Shown here: piece after piece, positions 52,678-60,524 of the stretch
Layout of the letters: every line of letters begins with the position of its first letter
Position numbering within the stretch: position 1 is the stretch's first letter
NCBI GenBank assembly: GCA_017430365.1
Contig: JAFRNC010000006.1
Span: 355,783 to 419,782, forward strand
Direction of reading: 5' to 3'
Source of the DNA: Bacteroidales bacterium
GTDB taxonomy: Bacteria; Bacteroidota; Bacteroidia; Bacteroidales; UBA932
Length of the DNA: 64,000 nt
Position numbers and translations under genes: made by a program
Notes under the pieces: generated by a model
The model's input: only the letters and a program-made list of their open reading frames with translations
What the model was told of the DNA's origin: nothing
Database searches by the model: none

Positions 52678-53706
52678 ATGATAAACAAGAACGCAATACT
52701 CCGCTTTGAGGTCATCAATGAGTGCCTCACATCCCGGAAAGGATACACCATTTCCGAGTTGGTTGACGCATGCAACAAGCGTCTGAGCGAAACCCCTGGA
52801 TGCGAAGGCGTAACCGTTAAGAACAGGCAGGTTCTCTATGATATGGATGACATGCACGCGATATACGGTGTGGAGATTATCGCCACAAAGGATGAGAAAG
52901 ACCGCCGTGTCACGCGTTTCAGCTACGCCGAAGGCACCAAAAACATACATGGCGATAGACTGATGGACGAAGACTACGGGGACTTCAACCAGGCGATCTG
53001 GCTACTGGAATCACTCGTTGGGCTCCCCTATGTCAAGAAAGCTGCTGAAACCTTAAAGAAACGCATTGGTTCAGATGGCCGCTCGAGTCAGGTCTTCTCC
53101 GTTGAGAGTAACGAGCAACTCACAGGCTTCGACCAACTGAGCACCTATTTCAACTACATCCGGCATGGCTGGGCAATCAGAATAACATATAAGGCAAGAT
53201 ATAATGAAGAAACAAGGTTCCTCTTCCAGCCTTATTTCCTCAAGCAGTACAACAGCCGATGGTTCCTCTTCGGATGGAACTATGACTTCATCCACAGGGA
53301 TGGCACTACCGGTATCATACAAAATCTGGCTGTAGACAGAATCCTCGACAAAAAGGTTGATATGACCCGATTCTCCATGGGCTACAGACCTAGGGTGAAC
53401 GACATTGATTTCACCCATTATTTTGATGACATAATAGGAGTCACGAGGATTCCCCGTACAAAGGTTGAACACATCACCCTCAAAGTCAATGATGACTATG
53501 ACTGGAACAGGCTTCTGACAAAGCCCTTGCATACATCTCAGGTTTCAGATGAGGAGAGCAAGACAATAACTATAGACGTGCGTCCTAACCCAGAACTCTA
53601 TGCAACTTTGTGCCAATTCGAGCATGTAGAAGTGGTGAGCCCACAGGCAGTCCGCGATGAACACATCGCCCGTCTTAGAAGGATTTTGGCTCAACACAAG
53701 GGTTAG
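52678..53706 (+). CDS. WYL-domain transcriptional regulator
   Basis: A 342-residue regulator. The N-terminal ~90 residues form a winged helix (NAILRFEVINECLTSRKGYT; VTVKNRQVLYDMDDMHAIYG). The central WYL domain is recognised by FNYIRHGWAIRITYKARYN and FLKQYNSRWFLFGWNYD, and a C-terminal WCX-like domain follows (VEHITLKVNDDYDWNRLL). WYL proteins sense nucleic acids or nucleotides and control defence islands (BrxR/CapW type) and other stress genes. A TATATTTG box is about 20 bases before ATG. It lies between the divergent DUF2130 operon and the sigma-like factor operon and is a natural candidate to repress block B until phage infection; that is inference. Confidence 0.88.
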   Translation: MINKNAILRFEVINECLTSRKGYTISELVDACNKRLSETPGCEGVTVKNRQVLYDMDDMHAIYGVEIIATKDEKDRRVTRFSYAEGTKNIHGDRLMDEDYGDFNQAIWLLESLVGLPYVKKAAETLKKRIGSDGRSSQVFSVESNEQLTGFDQLSTYFNYIRHGWAIRITYKARYNEETRFLFQPYFLKQYNSRWFLFGWNYDFIHRDGTTGIIQNLAVDRILDKKVDMTRFSMGYRPRVNDIDFTHYFDDIIGVTRIPRTKVEHITLKVNDDYDWNRLLTKPLHTSQVSDEESKTITIDVRPNPELYATLCQFEHVEVVSPQAVRDEHIARLRRILAQHKG

Positions 53707-53782
53707 TTGCACTTCCACTGCATGTTTTTTTCAAAAATATACCCAAAACTGCCATATTTCTTCGATTATAACTGAAAATAGT

Positions 53783-53813
53783 TTTGCAATGATGAAATAA
53801 TGACTCATCTTTG
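53783..53813 (+). promoter_or_regulatory. Promoter of the small gene/sigma-like operon
   Basis: TTTG at 53783-53786, 19 bases, then CATCTTTG at 53806-53813 (one mismatch to TAnnTTTG). About 60 bases of leader precede ATG 53875. Confidence 0.6.
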
Positions 53814-53874
53814 CACTCGAAACTAGCGTGAGCAGTTGCGTCTCCTTTTTTATCAAACCAAAAAACGAGACACA

Positions 53875-54096
53875 ATGAAGACTCTCAAAAACTCCGGCGC
53901 AGCAGTTCGCAACAGTTTCATCAACGAGTTCGCTTTCGGCGATAAGTCAAAGGCAATCCATGCCCTTATTAAGAGGGCTCATGATTCTCACCGTTTCGAC
54001 GGAATCAACTCCGACGATTTCATATATAAAGGCATTGGTCGAACTCAGGCAAGTGCCCGTTGCGTACGTATCTCTCAGGCAAGGGTTTCTGCCTGA
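53875..54096 (+). CDS. Small protein of unknown function upstream of sigma-like factor
   Basis: A 73-residue protein from ATG 53875: MKTLKNSGAAVRNSFINEF, then AFGDKSKAIHALIKRAHDSH. It is basic, without recognised domain or signal peptide. A near-consensus promoter precedes it, and an 11-bp inverted repeat overlaps its stop codon. It lies 45 bases upstream of the sigma-like gene in the same direction, so it may be an antitoxin-like or anti-sigma partner, or a leader peptide; none is proven. The ILP of coding quality is moderate: codon use is similar to the neighbours. Confidence 0.5.
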   Translation: MKTLKNSGAAVRNSFINEFAFGDKSKAIHALIKRAHDSHRFDGINSDDFIYKGIGRTQASARCVRISQARVSA

Positions 54097-54100
54097 GAGA
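54071..54100 (+). promoter_or_regulatory. Hairpin overlapping the small gene's stop codon
   Basis: TCTCTCAGGCA (54071-54081), 8-base loop, TGCCTGAGAGA (54090-54100): perfect 11-bp arms without U run. The stop TGA (54094-54096) is within the right arm, so ribosomes finishing the small gene would open it. Possible translation-coupled attenuator or RNA-processing site before the sigma-like gene. Confidence 0.55.
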
Positions 54101-54141
54101 AGTATCTTCCTACTATTATTTATTAACCAAAACTGAAAACA

Positions 54142-54774
54142 ATGGAAGGAAGAAATTTCTACGCTACTCAGTTCAGTGCAACCACTGCAAAGAATGAACA
54201 GGAAGAGAGGATGATTGCAGTATGTAATGCTGCCCGCATTGGAACGGCGAAAGGGCTGAATAAATATCACCCACTCCGCCTCAAGAAGGAGGATTTCGAG
54301 GATGCAATGTCAGATGCAGTCCTCAATGCTCTCCTCCATGTCAATGATTGCACGGGTGGCATTTCATACGCGAACAAGTGCGGATACAGCAGCGCTCTAA
54401 AGGCATGTATGGTTGCCGCGAAAAAAGCTACCATGACAACAAGGATCGAGGAAAACTGGAATGAAGAGGAGGGATGGAGAGTCAACCATGAAGTCTTCAA
54501 GAAAGAACTTGAAGAGAATGCAATGAAAAACGATCTCGAGGCAAAGGAAGAGCAGTCGATCGCAGCCTTCAGGGAGTCCCTAATAAAGTCTCGAATAATG
54601 ATGCTTCCCAAAGAAGACCAGATCATGATTGAACTCCGGGGGCTCGGACTACCTTTCAAAGAGATATCGAAAAAGATGGGGTGCAGCATCGGCTCCATTC
54701 AGAAGCGTTCTCATGACTGCAAGAAACGCTTCACAAAACTACTTGACAGTTGCGGATACTATGGCCTTTTATGA
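54142..54774 (+). CDS. Sigma-70-like factor
   Basis: A 210-residue protein. The C-terminal ~55 residues are a sigma region 4-type HTH (LPKEDQIMIELRGLGLPFKE; ISKKMGCSIGSIQKRSHDCK). The N-terminal part (YHPLRLKKEDFEDAMSDAV; LNALLHVNDCTGGISYANKC) resembles a reduced region 2. A charged linker of ~50 residues separates them. It is larger and more divergent than typical ECF factors and has no clear anti-sigma partner, unless the 73-residue protein upstream serves. It lies 54 bases before the kinase gene. It could direct RNA polymerase to block B promoters or, as in some mobile elements, be a DNA-binding switch. Confidence 0.75.
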   Translation: MEGRNFYATQFSATTAKNEQEERMIAVCNAARIGTAKGLNKYHPLRLKKEDFEDAMSDAVLNALLHVNDCTGGISYANKCGYSSALKACMVAAKKATMTTRIEENWNEEEGWRVNHEVFKKELEENAMKNDLEAKEEQSIAAFRESLIKSRIMMLPKEDQIMIELRGLGLPFKEISKKMGCSIGSIQKRSHDCKKRFTKLLDSCGYYGLL

Positions 54775-54828
54775 TCAACGGATCATAGTATAATTAGAAT
54801 CAAAAAATAATCCTAACTTTGGGATAAC

Positions 54829-57684
54829 ATGGAAAAGACTCAGCATACAGACAGCACATTCAATCTTGAAAGAGAATTGGACCTAATCGCGGAGCAGGCA
54901 CGTGGTTGCGACAGGAAGACCGTGGCATATAGCATGGCTCTGATCATTTGCCTGGCACATGGCAGGAAATTCCAAAACGGGATTTATACCCCCGATCCGT
55001 CAGACAGGAACTGCCGTTATTACGACCAGATCGTTTCAGCCCTCAGCGAAGCGTGGGACAACTTCGTATACATCGGCAGGGATAAGAAACTCGGAGAGAG
55101 GATCGAAAGAATCCAGGCCGCAAAGCTTCCGAAATCAGCATTCCGTAACGCCTTGAACAAATGGTTGGACGTGATTGACCAGGCTGGGGGCAATGAAACT
55201 CTTAACGAACCCAAAGAGCTTCGGGAACTTGTCATCGAACTTCTACACCCAGAACGCGTGGTCTTCAATCCGTTTGGCGGAACGGCTAAGTACGGCGAGA
55301 TGCTTAAACTCGGGGACGGATACGTCGGCAATGCTACATCCCGCGAGTCTTGGGGCATTGGACTGATCCGACTCTTGATGGCAGGAAGCCCTTCAAGGGA
55401 ATGGTATTGTGAAACTGTTCCGTTTCAACTGGAAAGCGACATGATCCATATAGCGTATCCAAATGTAATCACGACTTTGCCCCTAAGGTATTCCGTTACC
55501 GAAAATGATGGCAGGTCTGTTCCTATAGATGATTTCATACTTTCCAGAACAGACGTTTTTCTCATGGAGAGTGGAAGGATGGTTGCCATCGTTCCTGTCA
55601 GTTTCTTAAACAGAGGAGGAAAATCTGCCGAGATTAGAAAGAGACTCACTGAGGAAGGATGGCTTGCAAATGTCATAACCCTTCCGATGAAGGTGTTCCA
55701 GCATTACTCCAGAATACAAACAGCAATCATTATCCTGGAGAAGGATGAACATCGGCCGGCACATTTCCTCAATGCCACCAAATGTATCAAGCAAGAGAAA
55801 CTTGACACGAAGGGAATCTTGAAACTGATGGGCAATGAGAACTATTCCATCCCTGTCAGTCTTGATAGGATTCGTGAGAGAGGTTATTCCTGGCACCCTG
55901 CAAAGTACGAGGACGACGTTCCTTATATACTTGAGCCTGGCCACAGCAAGCGCCAACTCAAATCCTTCATCATACCCACGGGGCGGAAGGAATATGTCTC
56001 GGGACAAATCAGATGCGTCACTCTCTCCGACCTTTCAAATGATCCGTTCTCATTCCACAAGAGTCAGAATGACATCAAGATGATGGATCTCAAAGAACGT
56101 CAAAATGAAGAGATCGAGAAAAGCGTGGCGGAAGTGAGACTGTTGGAATCTGAACTCGCCGAACTTAGTGCCAAATACAAAGCGGCTCAGGAAGAAGTCG
56201 ATATGATACACTCTGCGGCGGCAGAGGAAGCAATGAGAAGAAGAGAGATACTGCTGAAACAGAAAGCAGTTCTCGACTCTGAAATCATGCAAACTGTAAA
56301 GGAGCTGGATGACATCCGTTCAGAGTTTGACAGATCGGGGGCAGACGGTGTTATTCCAAATGCAATATACGATCGTCTTTATACGCGAGAAAAAGAGGCA
56401 TATACGAGACTGGAGAACCTGAAGAAGCAGAGCAGTGAACTTGAACTCACGCGGAGCGACGACATAGTTGAAATGAAACTCAGGGCCAGGTTGGATACGT
56501 TGGAGCAGTTCAAAGCAAGAATAGCCGACCTTCAGGAACGTCTGGAAAGGGCTAATAAGAAATTGGTTAGACGGGCAGGCCTCCCTACTCCGGAAACTGC
56601 TGGAGCATTCCACAAGGTTGTACACCCAGCTCTGATCATAGGGGGAATCAAGCCTAAGGTTCAGTTCGCTTACGTGGAAGCCAGCCCTACCTCACCGGTT
56701 TACATCGGACCGTCCAGTTGTCATGCCTTTAAGGTTGACCAGGATCATATTGACCTGGGCTATCTCGTATACATCATCAGCACGACCGAGTTCCGGGACT
56801 ACGGTGCAAGCCTTCCTATTATCACGGAAGCGGAGATACTTGAAAGCTATGTTGACATCATCAATGACATCGACGAGCAAAGGGCTTTTGTCCATGAGCG
56901 GGAGATGGATGCCAATCCTCTCAAAAGAGAAATTGACGCAATGCGCCGTGAGTTCGATACTGCCAATGCAAAGTATGATAGGGCAATCGGATACAAGAGG
57001 CATGAAATGGGGCACTACATGTACCAGATCGGGAACAGCTTCAACCGCATATACAGAATCATCAGAAATGAGGCAGACTTCCGCCGCAAGGAAGAAGTAT
57101 ACCGTCAGATGTACATGATAGAGGACAGTATGAAGGGGATCAATGGCATGCTTGACAGACTCGGAGAGAAAGATATATTCGGTCAAGGAAGTCCTCTGGA
57201 TCTTCTGGATTATTTCGACATGTACATAGCCACCTCACATCCTGACGGATATGAGATAGGTCTGACTATTGATAGAACGACTATTGACCCTGACATGAAA
57301 CTGATTTGTCTGATGAATCAGGATGCATTTGACAGTGCCATCCATTGTATCAGGCAGAATGCGGAGGGTCATGGCTTTAAGGACGACCCATCTAGAAATG
57401 ACTACAGAGTCCAGATTATGCTTTCATATGACAGGGAAAGTGATAGGATTGTCATAGACTTCATCAACAATGGAACTCCGATGGACAAAGGTGTTGATGA
57501 CGACCTATATGCCAGCCCGGAAGGGAAGGCGGGGAAGCATCAGAATACAGGCACTGGTGGAGCTTTTGTCTGTGATATGGCAAAGTTTTACGGCGGCGAA
57601 TGTCATGTTAACCCAGAAGGTGTCTACAAAATGTTTGATGTTCAGACAACAATCAGAGTAATACTTCCATACTACCATGAATAG
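54829..57684 (+). CDS. Degenerate HsdM-like / HsdS-like / histidine kinase fusion protein (block B)
   Basis: A 951-residue protein with no membrane helix. Residues ~1-400 resemble the type I methyltransferase HsdM, but the motifs are altered: motif I reads NPFGGTAKYG (147-156), and where NPP(F/Y) is expected there is TTLPLRY (215-221), so DNA methylation is unlikely. MESGRMVAIVPVSFL and ITLPMKVFQHYSRIQTAII are typical HsdM strands. A coiled coil (~425-580) leads to an HsdS-like half-domain (HPALIIGGIKPKVQFAYVE; DHIDLGYLVYIISTTEFRDYG). The C-terminus is a kinase: H-box YKRHEMGHYMYQIG (H725/H729), N box with N844, NNGTP, and G2 box GTGGAFV at 908. The next gene, overlapping by 8 bases, encodes a receiver. 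I infer a soluble two-component sensor that reads DNA or its modification. Confidence 0.8.
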   Translation: MEKTQHTDSTFNLERELDLIAEQARGCDRKTVAYSMALIICLAHGRKFQNGIYTPDPSDRNCRYYDQIVSALSEAWDNFVYIGRDKKLGERIERIQAAKLPKSAFRNALNKWLDVIDQAGGNETLNEPKELRELVIELLHPERVVFNPFGGTAKYGEMLKLGDGYVGNATSRESWGIGLIRLLMAGSPSREWYCETVPFQLESDMIHIAYPNVITTLPLRYSVTENDGRSVPIDDFILSRTDVFLMESGRMVAIVPVSFLNRGGKSAEIRKRLTEEGWLANVITLPMKVFQHYSRIQTAIIILEKDEHRPAHFLNATKCIKQEKLDTKGILKLMGNENYSIPVSLDRIRERGYSWHPAKYEDDVPYILEPGHSKRQLKSFIIPTGRKEYVSGQIRCVTLSDLSNDPFSFHKSQNDIKMMDLKERQNEEIEKSVAEVRLLESELAELSAKYKAAQEEVDMIHSAAAEEAMRRREILLKQKAVLDSEIMQTVKELDDIRSEFDRSGADGVIPNAIYDRLYTREKEAYTRLENLKKQSSELELTRSDDIVEMKLRARLDTLEQFKARIADLQERLERANKKLVRRAGLPTPETAGAFHKVVHPALIIGGIKPKVQFAYVEASPTSPVYIGPSSCHAFKVDQDHIDLGYLVYIISTTEFRDYGASLPIITEAEILESYVDIINDIDEQRAFVHEREMDANPLKREIDAMRREFDTANAKYDRAIGYKRHEMGHYMYQIGNSFNRIYRIIRNEADFRRKEEVYRQMYMIEDSMKGINGMLDRLGEKDIFGQGSPLDLLDYFDMYIATSHPDGYEIGLTIDRTTIDPDMKLICLMNQDAFDSAIHCIRQNAEGHGFKDDPSRNDYRVQIMLSYDRESDRIVIDFINNGTPMDKGVDDDLYASPEGKAGKHQNTGTGGAFVCDMAKFYGGECHVNPEGVYKMFDVQTTIRVILPYYHE

Positions 57685-58957
57685 CGCAAAGAAGATACAC
57701 ACCCTTTGGGTGGATGACCGCCCAGATGACAACCTCATTGATAACTGTCAGGATGAGGGAATACAGATTGTAAAGGCCTTGAACTCAAACGAGGGAATGA
57801 CATATCTTCACAGTAACTGGAAGGATATCGATTTCATAATTCTGGATGCTCGTGGCACCAGAGAAGGAGATGTGACTGACGGTGATACCGGAGGAGTATA
57901 CGATATGTTGTCAGCCATTCAGGAATACAAACGGGACAAGAAGATTCCTTGCTGTATTTATACGGCATACATCGATGACCAAAAGGTGAAAGAACTGAAA
58001 AATCAGTATCCATGGCTGATGCTCATCAAAAAGAACGACCCGAAAACCAAAAGCCCTATCTTCGATCCATACAGGGATTTGATAGATTATATCAAATTAG
58101 AGTCTTCAAAACTTGAAGAACGGCAGATTAAGAACATGTATGCTGATGTCCTTGACGCTGCCGACGTCCTGCATTTCAGCGATGAATACAAGAATACACT
58201 GATGCTATTTCTGAAGGCGCTTTCCTTTGATGCACACAGGAGCGAATGCCCGGGGCCCGAGGAAATGAGGGATATCATCGAATATATTTGCAAACGTTAT
58301 TATGAGGCCGGACTGATTCCTAGGGAATGCTTCAAGGCAGCAGGGAACAAACTCAGCGAGATCAACATCACCGATGCGATGAAGTACCTCTGCGGAGAGA
58401 AGCCTGACAATATTCTTGGACAAAAGAACCCTATGGGAGTCTTTGACTCCCGAGGGCCCGTCCTTCCTGCTCTTATGACCACTCTCATGGATACCTCGCT
58501 CAACTACACACAGAAATGCAAACACGACGGATATAGGGTGACTGGTGAGGATGTCATAGATATAAACCACAAACTGAACGAATATGAAAGTGGAATCAAG
58601 ACCCCTCTCTATAAGTTTTCAGCACTTCTGAACCTCTGCGATTTCATCCAGTTTTCTGCCGAGTATATCAACAATCACAGCGAAGTCGAAGAAAACAAAA
58701 AGCGCTGCGTACGATTAGTGAATTACTGCGTTCGTGATTCAGACGGAAACCCCACAAAAGTTTGCATTGTTGAAAAAGATTATGTCAATAACATCTGGCA
58801 TGTTGGAGATTTTATAAAACTGAATCCAAGAGGGACAAAGAACAAGGTTAAGGCACCTGTCAGCGAGGGAGACAAAATCATCATTAACAAATTGAGCACA
58901 AATACAGACCGATCAGACAAGTATCGCTTTTATGCTGCTGATTATACAATCATATAA
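57677..58957 (+). CDS. Receiver-domain protein, partner of the fused kinase (block B)
   Basis: A 426-residue protein. The first ~130 residues are a complete receiver domain: acidic pair D13-D14 in LWVDDRP, phosphoacceptor D56 in FIILDARG, T95 in YTAYID and K117 in LMLIKKND. The remaining ~300 residues are mostly helical, with no HTH or known output motif (FSDEYKNTLMLFLKALSFD; ALMTTLMDTSLNYTQKCK), then a beta-rich end (VCIVEKDYVNNIWHVGDFIK). The gene overlaps the kinase gene by 8 bases. The output could be an enzyme, RNA/protein-binding unit or toxin; I do not recognise it. It ends at an intrinsic terminator. Confidence 0.8.
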   Translation: MNSAKKIHTLWVDDRPDDNLIDNCQDEGIQIVKALNSNEGMTYLHSNWKDIDFIILDARGTREGDVTDGDTGGVYDMLSAIQEYKRDKKIPCCIYTAYIDDQKVKELKNQYPWLMLIKKNDPKTKSPIFDPYRDLIDYIKLESSKLEERQIKNMYADVLDAADVLHFSDEYKNTLMLFLKALSFDAHRSECPGPEEMRDIIEYICKRYYEAGLIPRECFKAAGNKLSEINITDAMKYLCGEKPDNILGQKNPMGVFDSRGPVLPALMTTLMDTSLNYTQKCKHDGYRVTGEDVIDINHKLNEYESGIKTPLYKFSALLNLCDFIQFSAEYINNHSEVEENKKRCVRLVNYCVRDSDGNPTKVCIVEKDYVNNIWHVGDFIKLNPRGTKNKVKAPVSEGDKIIINKLSTNTDRSDKYRFYAADYTII

Positions 58958-58963
58958 AAAACT

Positions 58964-58996
58964 GGGGAGACCGTTCTAAACAGCCTCCCCTTTTTT
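58964..58996 (+). terminator. Terminator of the kinase/receiver operon
   Basis: GGGGAG (58964-58969), 15-base loop, CTCCCC (58985-58990), then six T. It separates this operon from the convergent ASCH gene. Confidence 0.8.
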
Positions 58997-59008
58997 CCGT
59001 TTCCGTGT

Positions 59009-59773
59009 CTAGCGCTTCAAGACGAAGCACATCATAAGTTTCACGAAATCCTCTCCTCCCAACGATGTGTAGAAGATTGGCTCACCGGTATCCTGATAGG
59101 AGTCAGGGAATGTTTCTACTGATTCGACTTCATGGATTACGGTCCGAAAAGGACTGACCAAACGAATTGTCTGTACATTCTTTGAAACGTAACTGTCCTC
59201 GACAGATGGATCAAAGAAATCGTTTACATTTTCCATGGTCACATCGTAATATGGACCAGGCATTCCATCAAGTTCATCTATTAGGGAATCTTCCACTGGG
59301 AATACAGCCTCTGTCCCATTAAGATATGGCTTAAAGGCAATCGCCTTGTGTGCCTTTGGAAGGTTATCCTCTTCAAGAGGGTAATCGAACAGGCCCAGTT
59401 TCCCCTTGCATGGAATCGGCTCGTCAAAGACGAATGGATCGGTAAAGATCCATTTAATCTGGCCTTCTCCCCCATCCCAAAGGGAATCAGTAGACCTTGC
59501 GCTGCCTACTAGGGTCGCATATCCGATGATACTGCCAAGAGGAGCATCATCGTTGTTTGGAATCCAGCCGTAGCGTGTAGCATTTGCTATTGCAGAGCAC
59601 CACTCAAATGGGATGGTGTCGAAAAAGCTCTTTGGAATCTTCACTGATGAGGCATGGATAAGAATCCGCTTGCCGATGAGATCATTTGAAGGTGCCCATA
59701 TGCGGTTCTCAACGTCCTTTACACCTGAGCTAAGCAGTGACGCCCAAGGTTGTCTGACTGAAAGTGTTTTCAT
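59009..59773 (-). CDS. ASCH-domain protein (block B)
   Basis: A 254-residue protein beginning MKTLSVRQPWASLLSSGVKD, the classic ASCH start, followed by VENRIWAPSNDLIGKRILIHAS and later LGSIIGYATLVG. ASCH domains share the PUA fold and bind RNA or modified nucleobases. The second half (~130-254) has no recognised domain. It is convergent with the kinase/receiver operon and reads in the same direction as the mobilization genes, 198 bases away. In defence islands, PUA-like domains read modified bases, which would suit a methyltransferase-like sensor next door; that link is inference. Confidence 0.85.
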   Translation of the reverse strand: MKTLSVRQPWASLLSSGVKDVENRIWAPSNDLIGKRILIHASSVKIPKSFFDTIPFEWCSAIANATRYGWIPNNDDAPLGSIIGYATLVGSARSTDSLWDGGEGQIKWIFTDPFVFDEPIPCKGKLGLFDYPLEEDNLPKAHKAIAFKPYLNGTEAVFPVEDSLIDELDGMPGPYYDVTMENVNDFFDPSVEDSYVSKNVQTIRLVSPFRTVIHEVESVETFPDSYQDTGEPIFYTSLGGEDFVKLMMCFVLKR

Positions 59774-59971
59774 CCGTTTTTTGTTGCTGATTGTTTTGCC
59801 AATTATATCCGGAATACTTGAATACTTACATTAATATCTTTAGATAGAATCGACTTCCAAGATAAAGTGGTGCCAGAACTGATAAGACGTAGCAAGTGTG
59901 CTACAGGCAGTTAGAATGCTGACGATTATGCCTTCCAAAGAACCGGGAGGGCGAGTTCGTCAACAAAAGGC
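59774..59971. other. Intergenic stretch between ASCH gene and mobilization genes
   Basis: No gene is seen. It has a small hairpin, GTAGCA-AGTG-TGCTAC near 59890. The boundary between element backbone and cargo block B lies here. Confidence 0.5.
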
Positions 59972-60523
59972 CTACATGAACTTCGCTTTCGCACAAAAAT
60001 ATACCACGACGCCAGACAGCAACAGTAGGACCTCGAATAATACGATTGCCCATACCCATGCCTTGAAGGAGAGCCAGACGCTCTCCCCGTCCTTTATTCT
60101 CTTCAGTTTTTCCCGATGCTGAGACAGCATCTTCTCCATCTTCTGGTGCGACTCCTCGATAAGCTTCTTCTCATTAGCGAAGAAGTCGCTGTGCATACCT
60201 TTGACTACCTCGATGGATTGGTCATCAAGTTGAACGGTGAACTTCTTCCCTTCGAGTTTTTCCAAGAGTTCCCGGGTATCATCCAGCGTCCATTCGATGA
60301 CCCAGGATGTCTCAATGATCGAGTTCAGTTGGTCATCCAAATCTGCCGATGCCTGAATCACCGTCACTTGATCTTCTTCAAGGGTCCAGATTACGCTGCG
60401 AAGTTGATCTATCTGCTTCTCCAGGCTAGTTGACTCCTTGCGCAGTTCGTTATCCTCATGGATTTCATTCAGCATCTCCGCGAAAGGATTACGGGATGCC
60501 TGTACTTTTTTGTCGTTGCTCAT
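59972..60523 (-). CDS. Coiled-coil membrane protein of the mobilization operon
   Basis: A 183-residue protein: a long coiled coil (LRKESTSLEKQIDQLRSVIW; LLEKLEGKKFTVQLDDQS; SHQKMEKMLSQHREKLKRI) and one C-terminal membrane helix (FKAWVWAIVLFEVLLLLSGV) with a short tail FCAKAKFM. There is no signal peptide, so the coiled coil faces the cytoplasm. It starts one base after the relaxase stop and is probably cotranscribed with it. Such proteins may anchor the relaxosome at the membrane; this is inferred. A relic of a second copy lies at 50638-50768. It is the last backbone gene before cargo block B. Confidence 0.7.
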   Translation of the reverse strand: MSNDKKVQASRNPFAEMLNEIHEDNELRKESTSLEKQIDQLRSVIWTLEEDQVTVIQASADLDDQLNSIIETSWVIEWTLDDTRELLEKLEGKKFTVQLDDQSIEVVKGMHSDFFANEKKLIEESHQKMEKMLSQHREKLKRIKDGESVWLSFKAWVWAIVLFEVLLLLSGVVVYFCAKAKFM

Positions 60524-60524
60524 T

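Noticed and set aside
54829..57684. Call as an active type I DNA methyltransferase
   Set aside because: The catalytic NPP(F/Y) motif is replaced by TTLPLRY, motif I is altered, and no HsdR or separate HsdS gene is nearby. The C-terminal half is a kinase.
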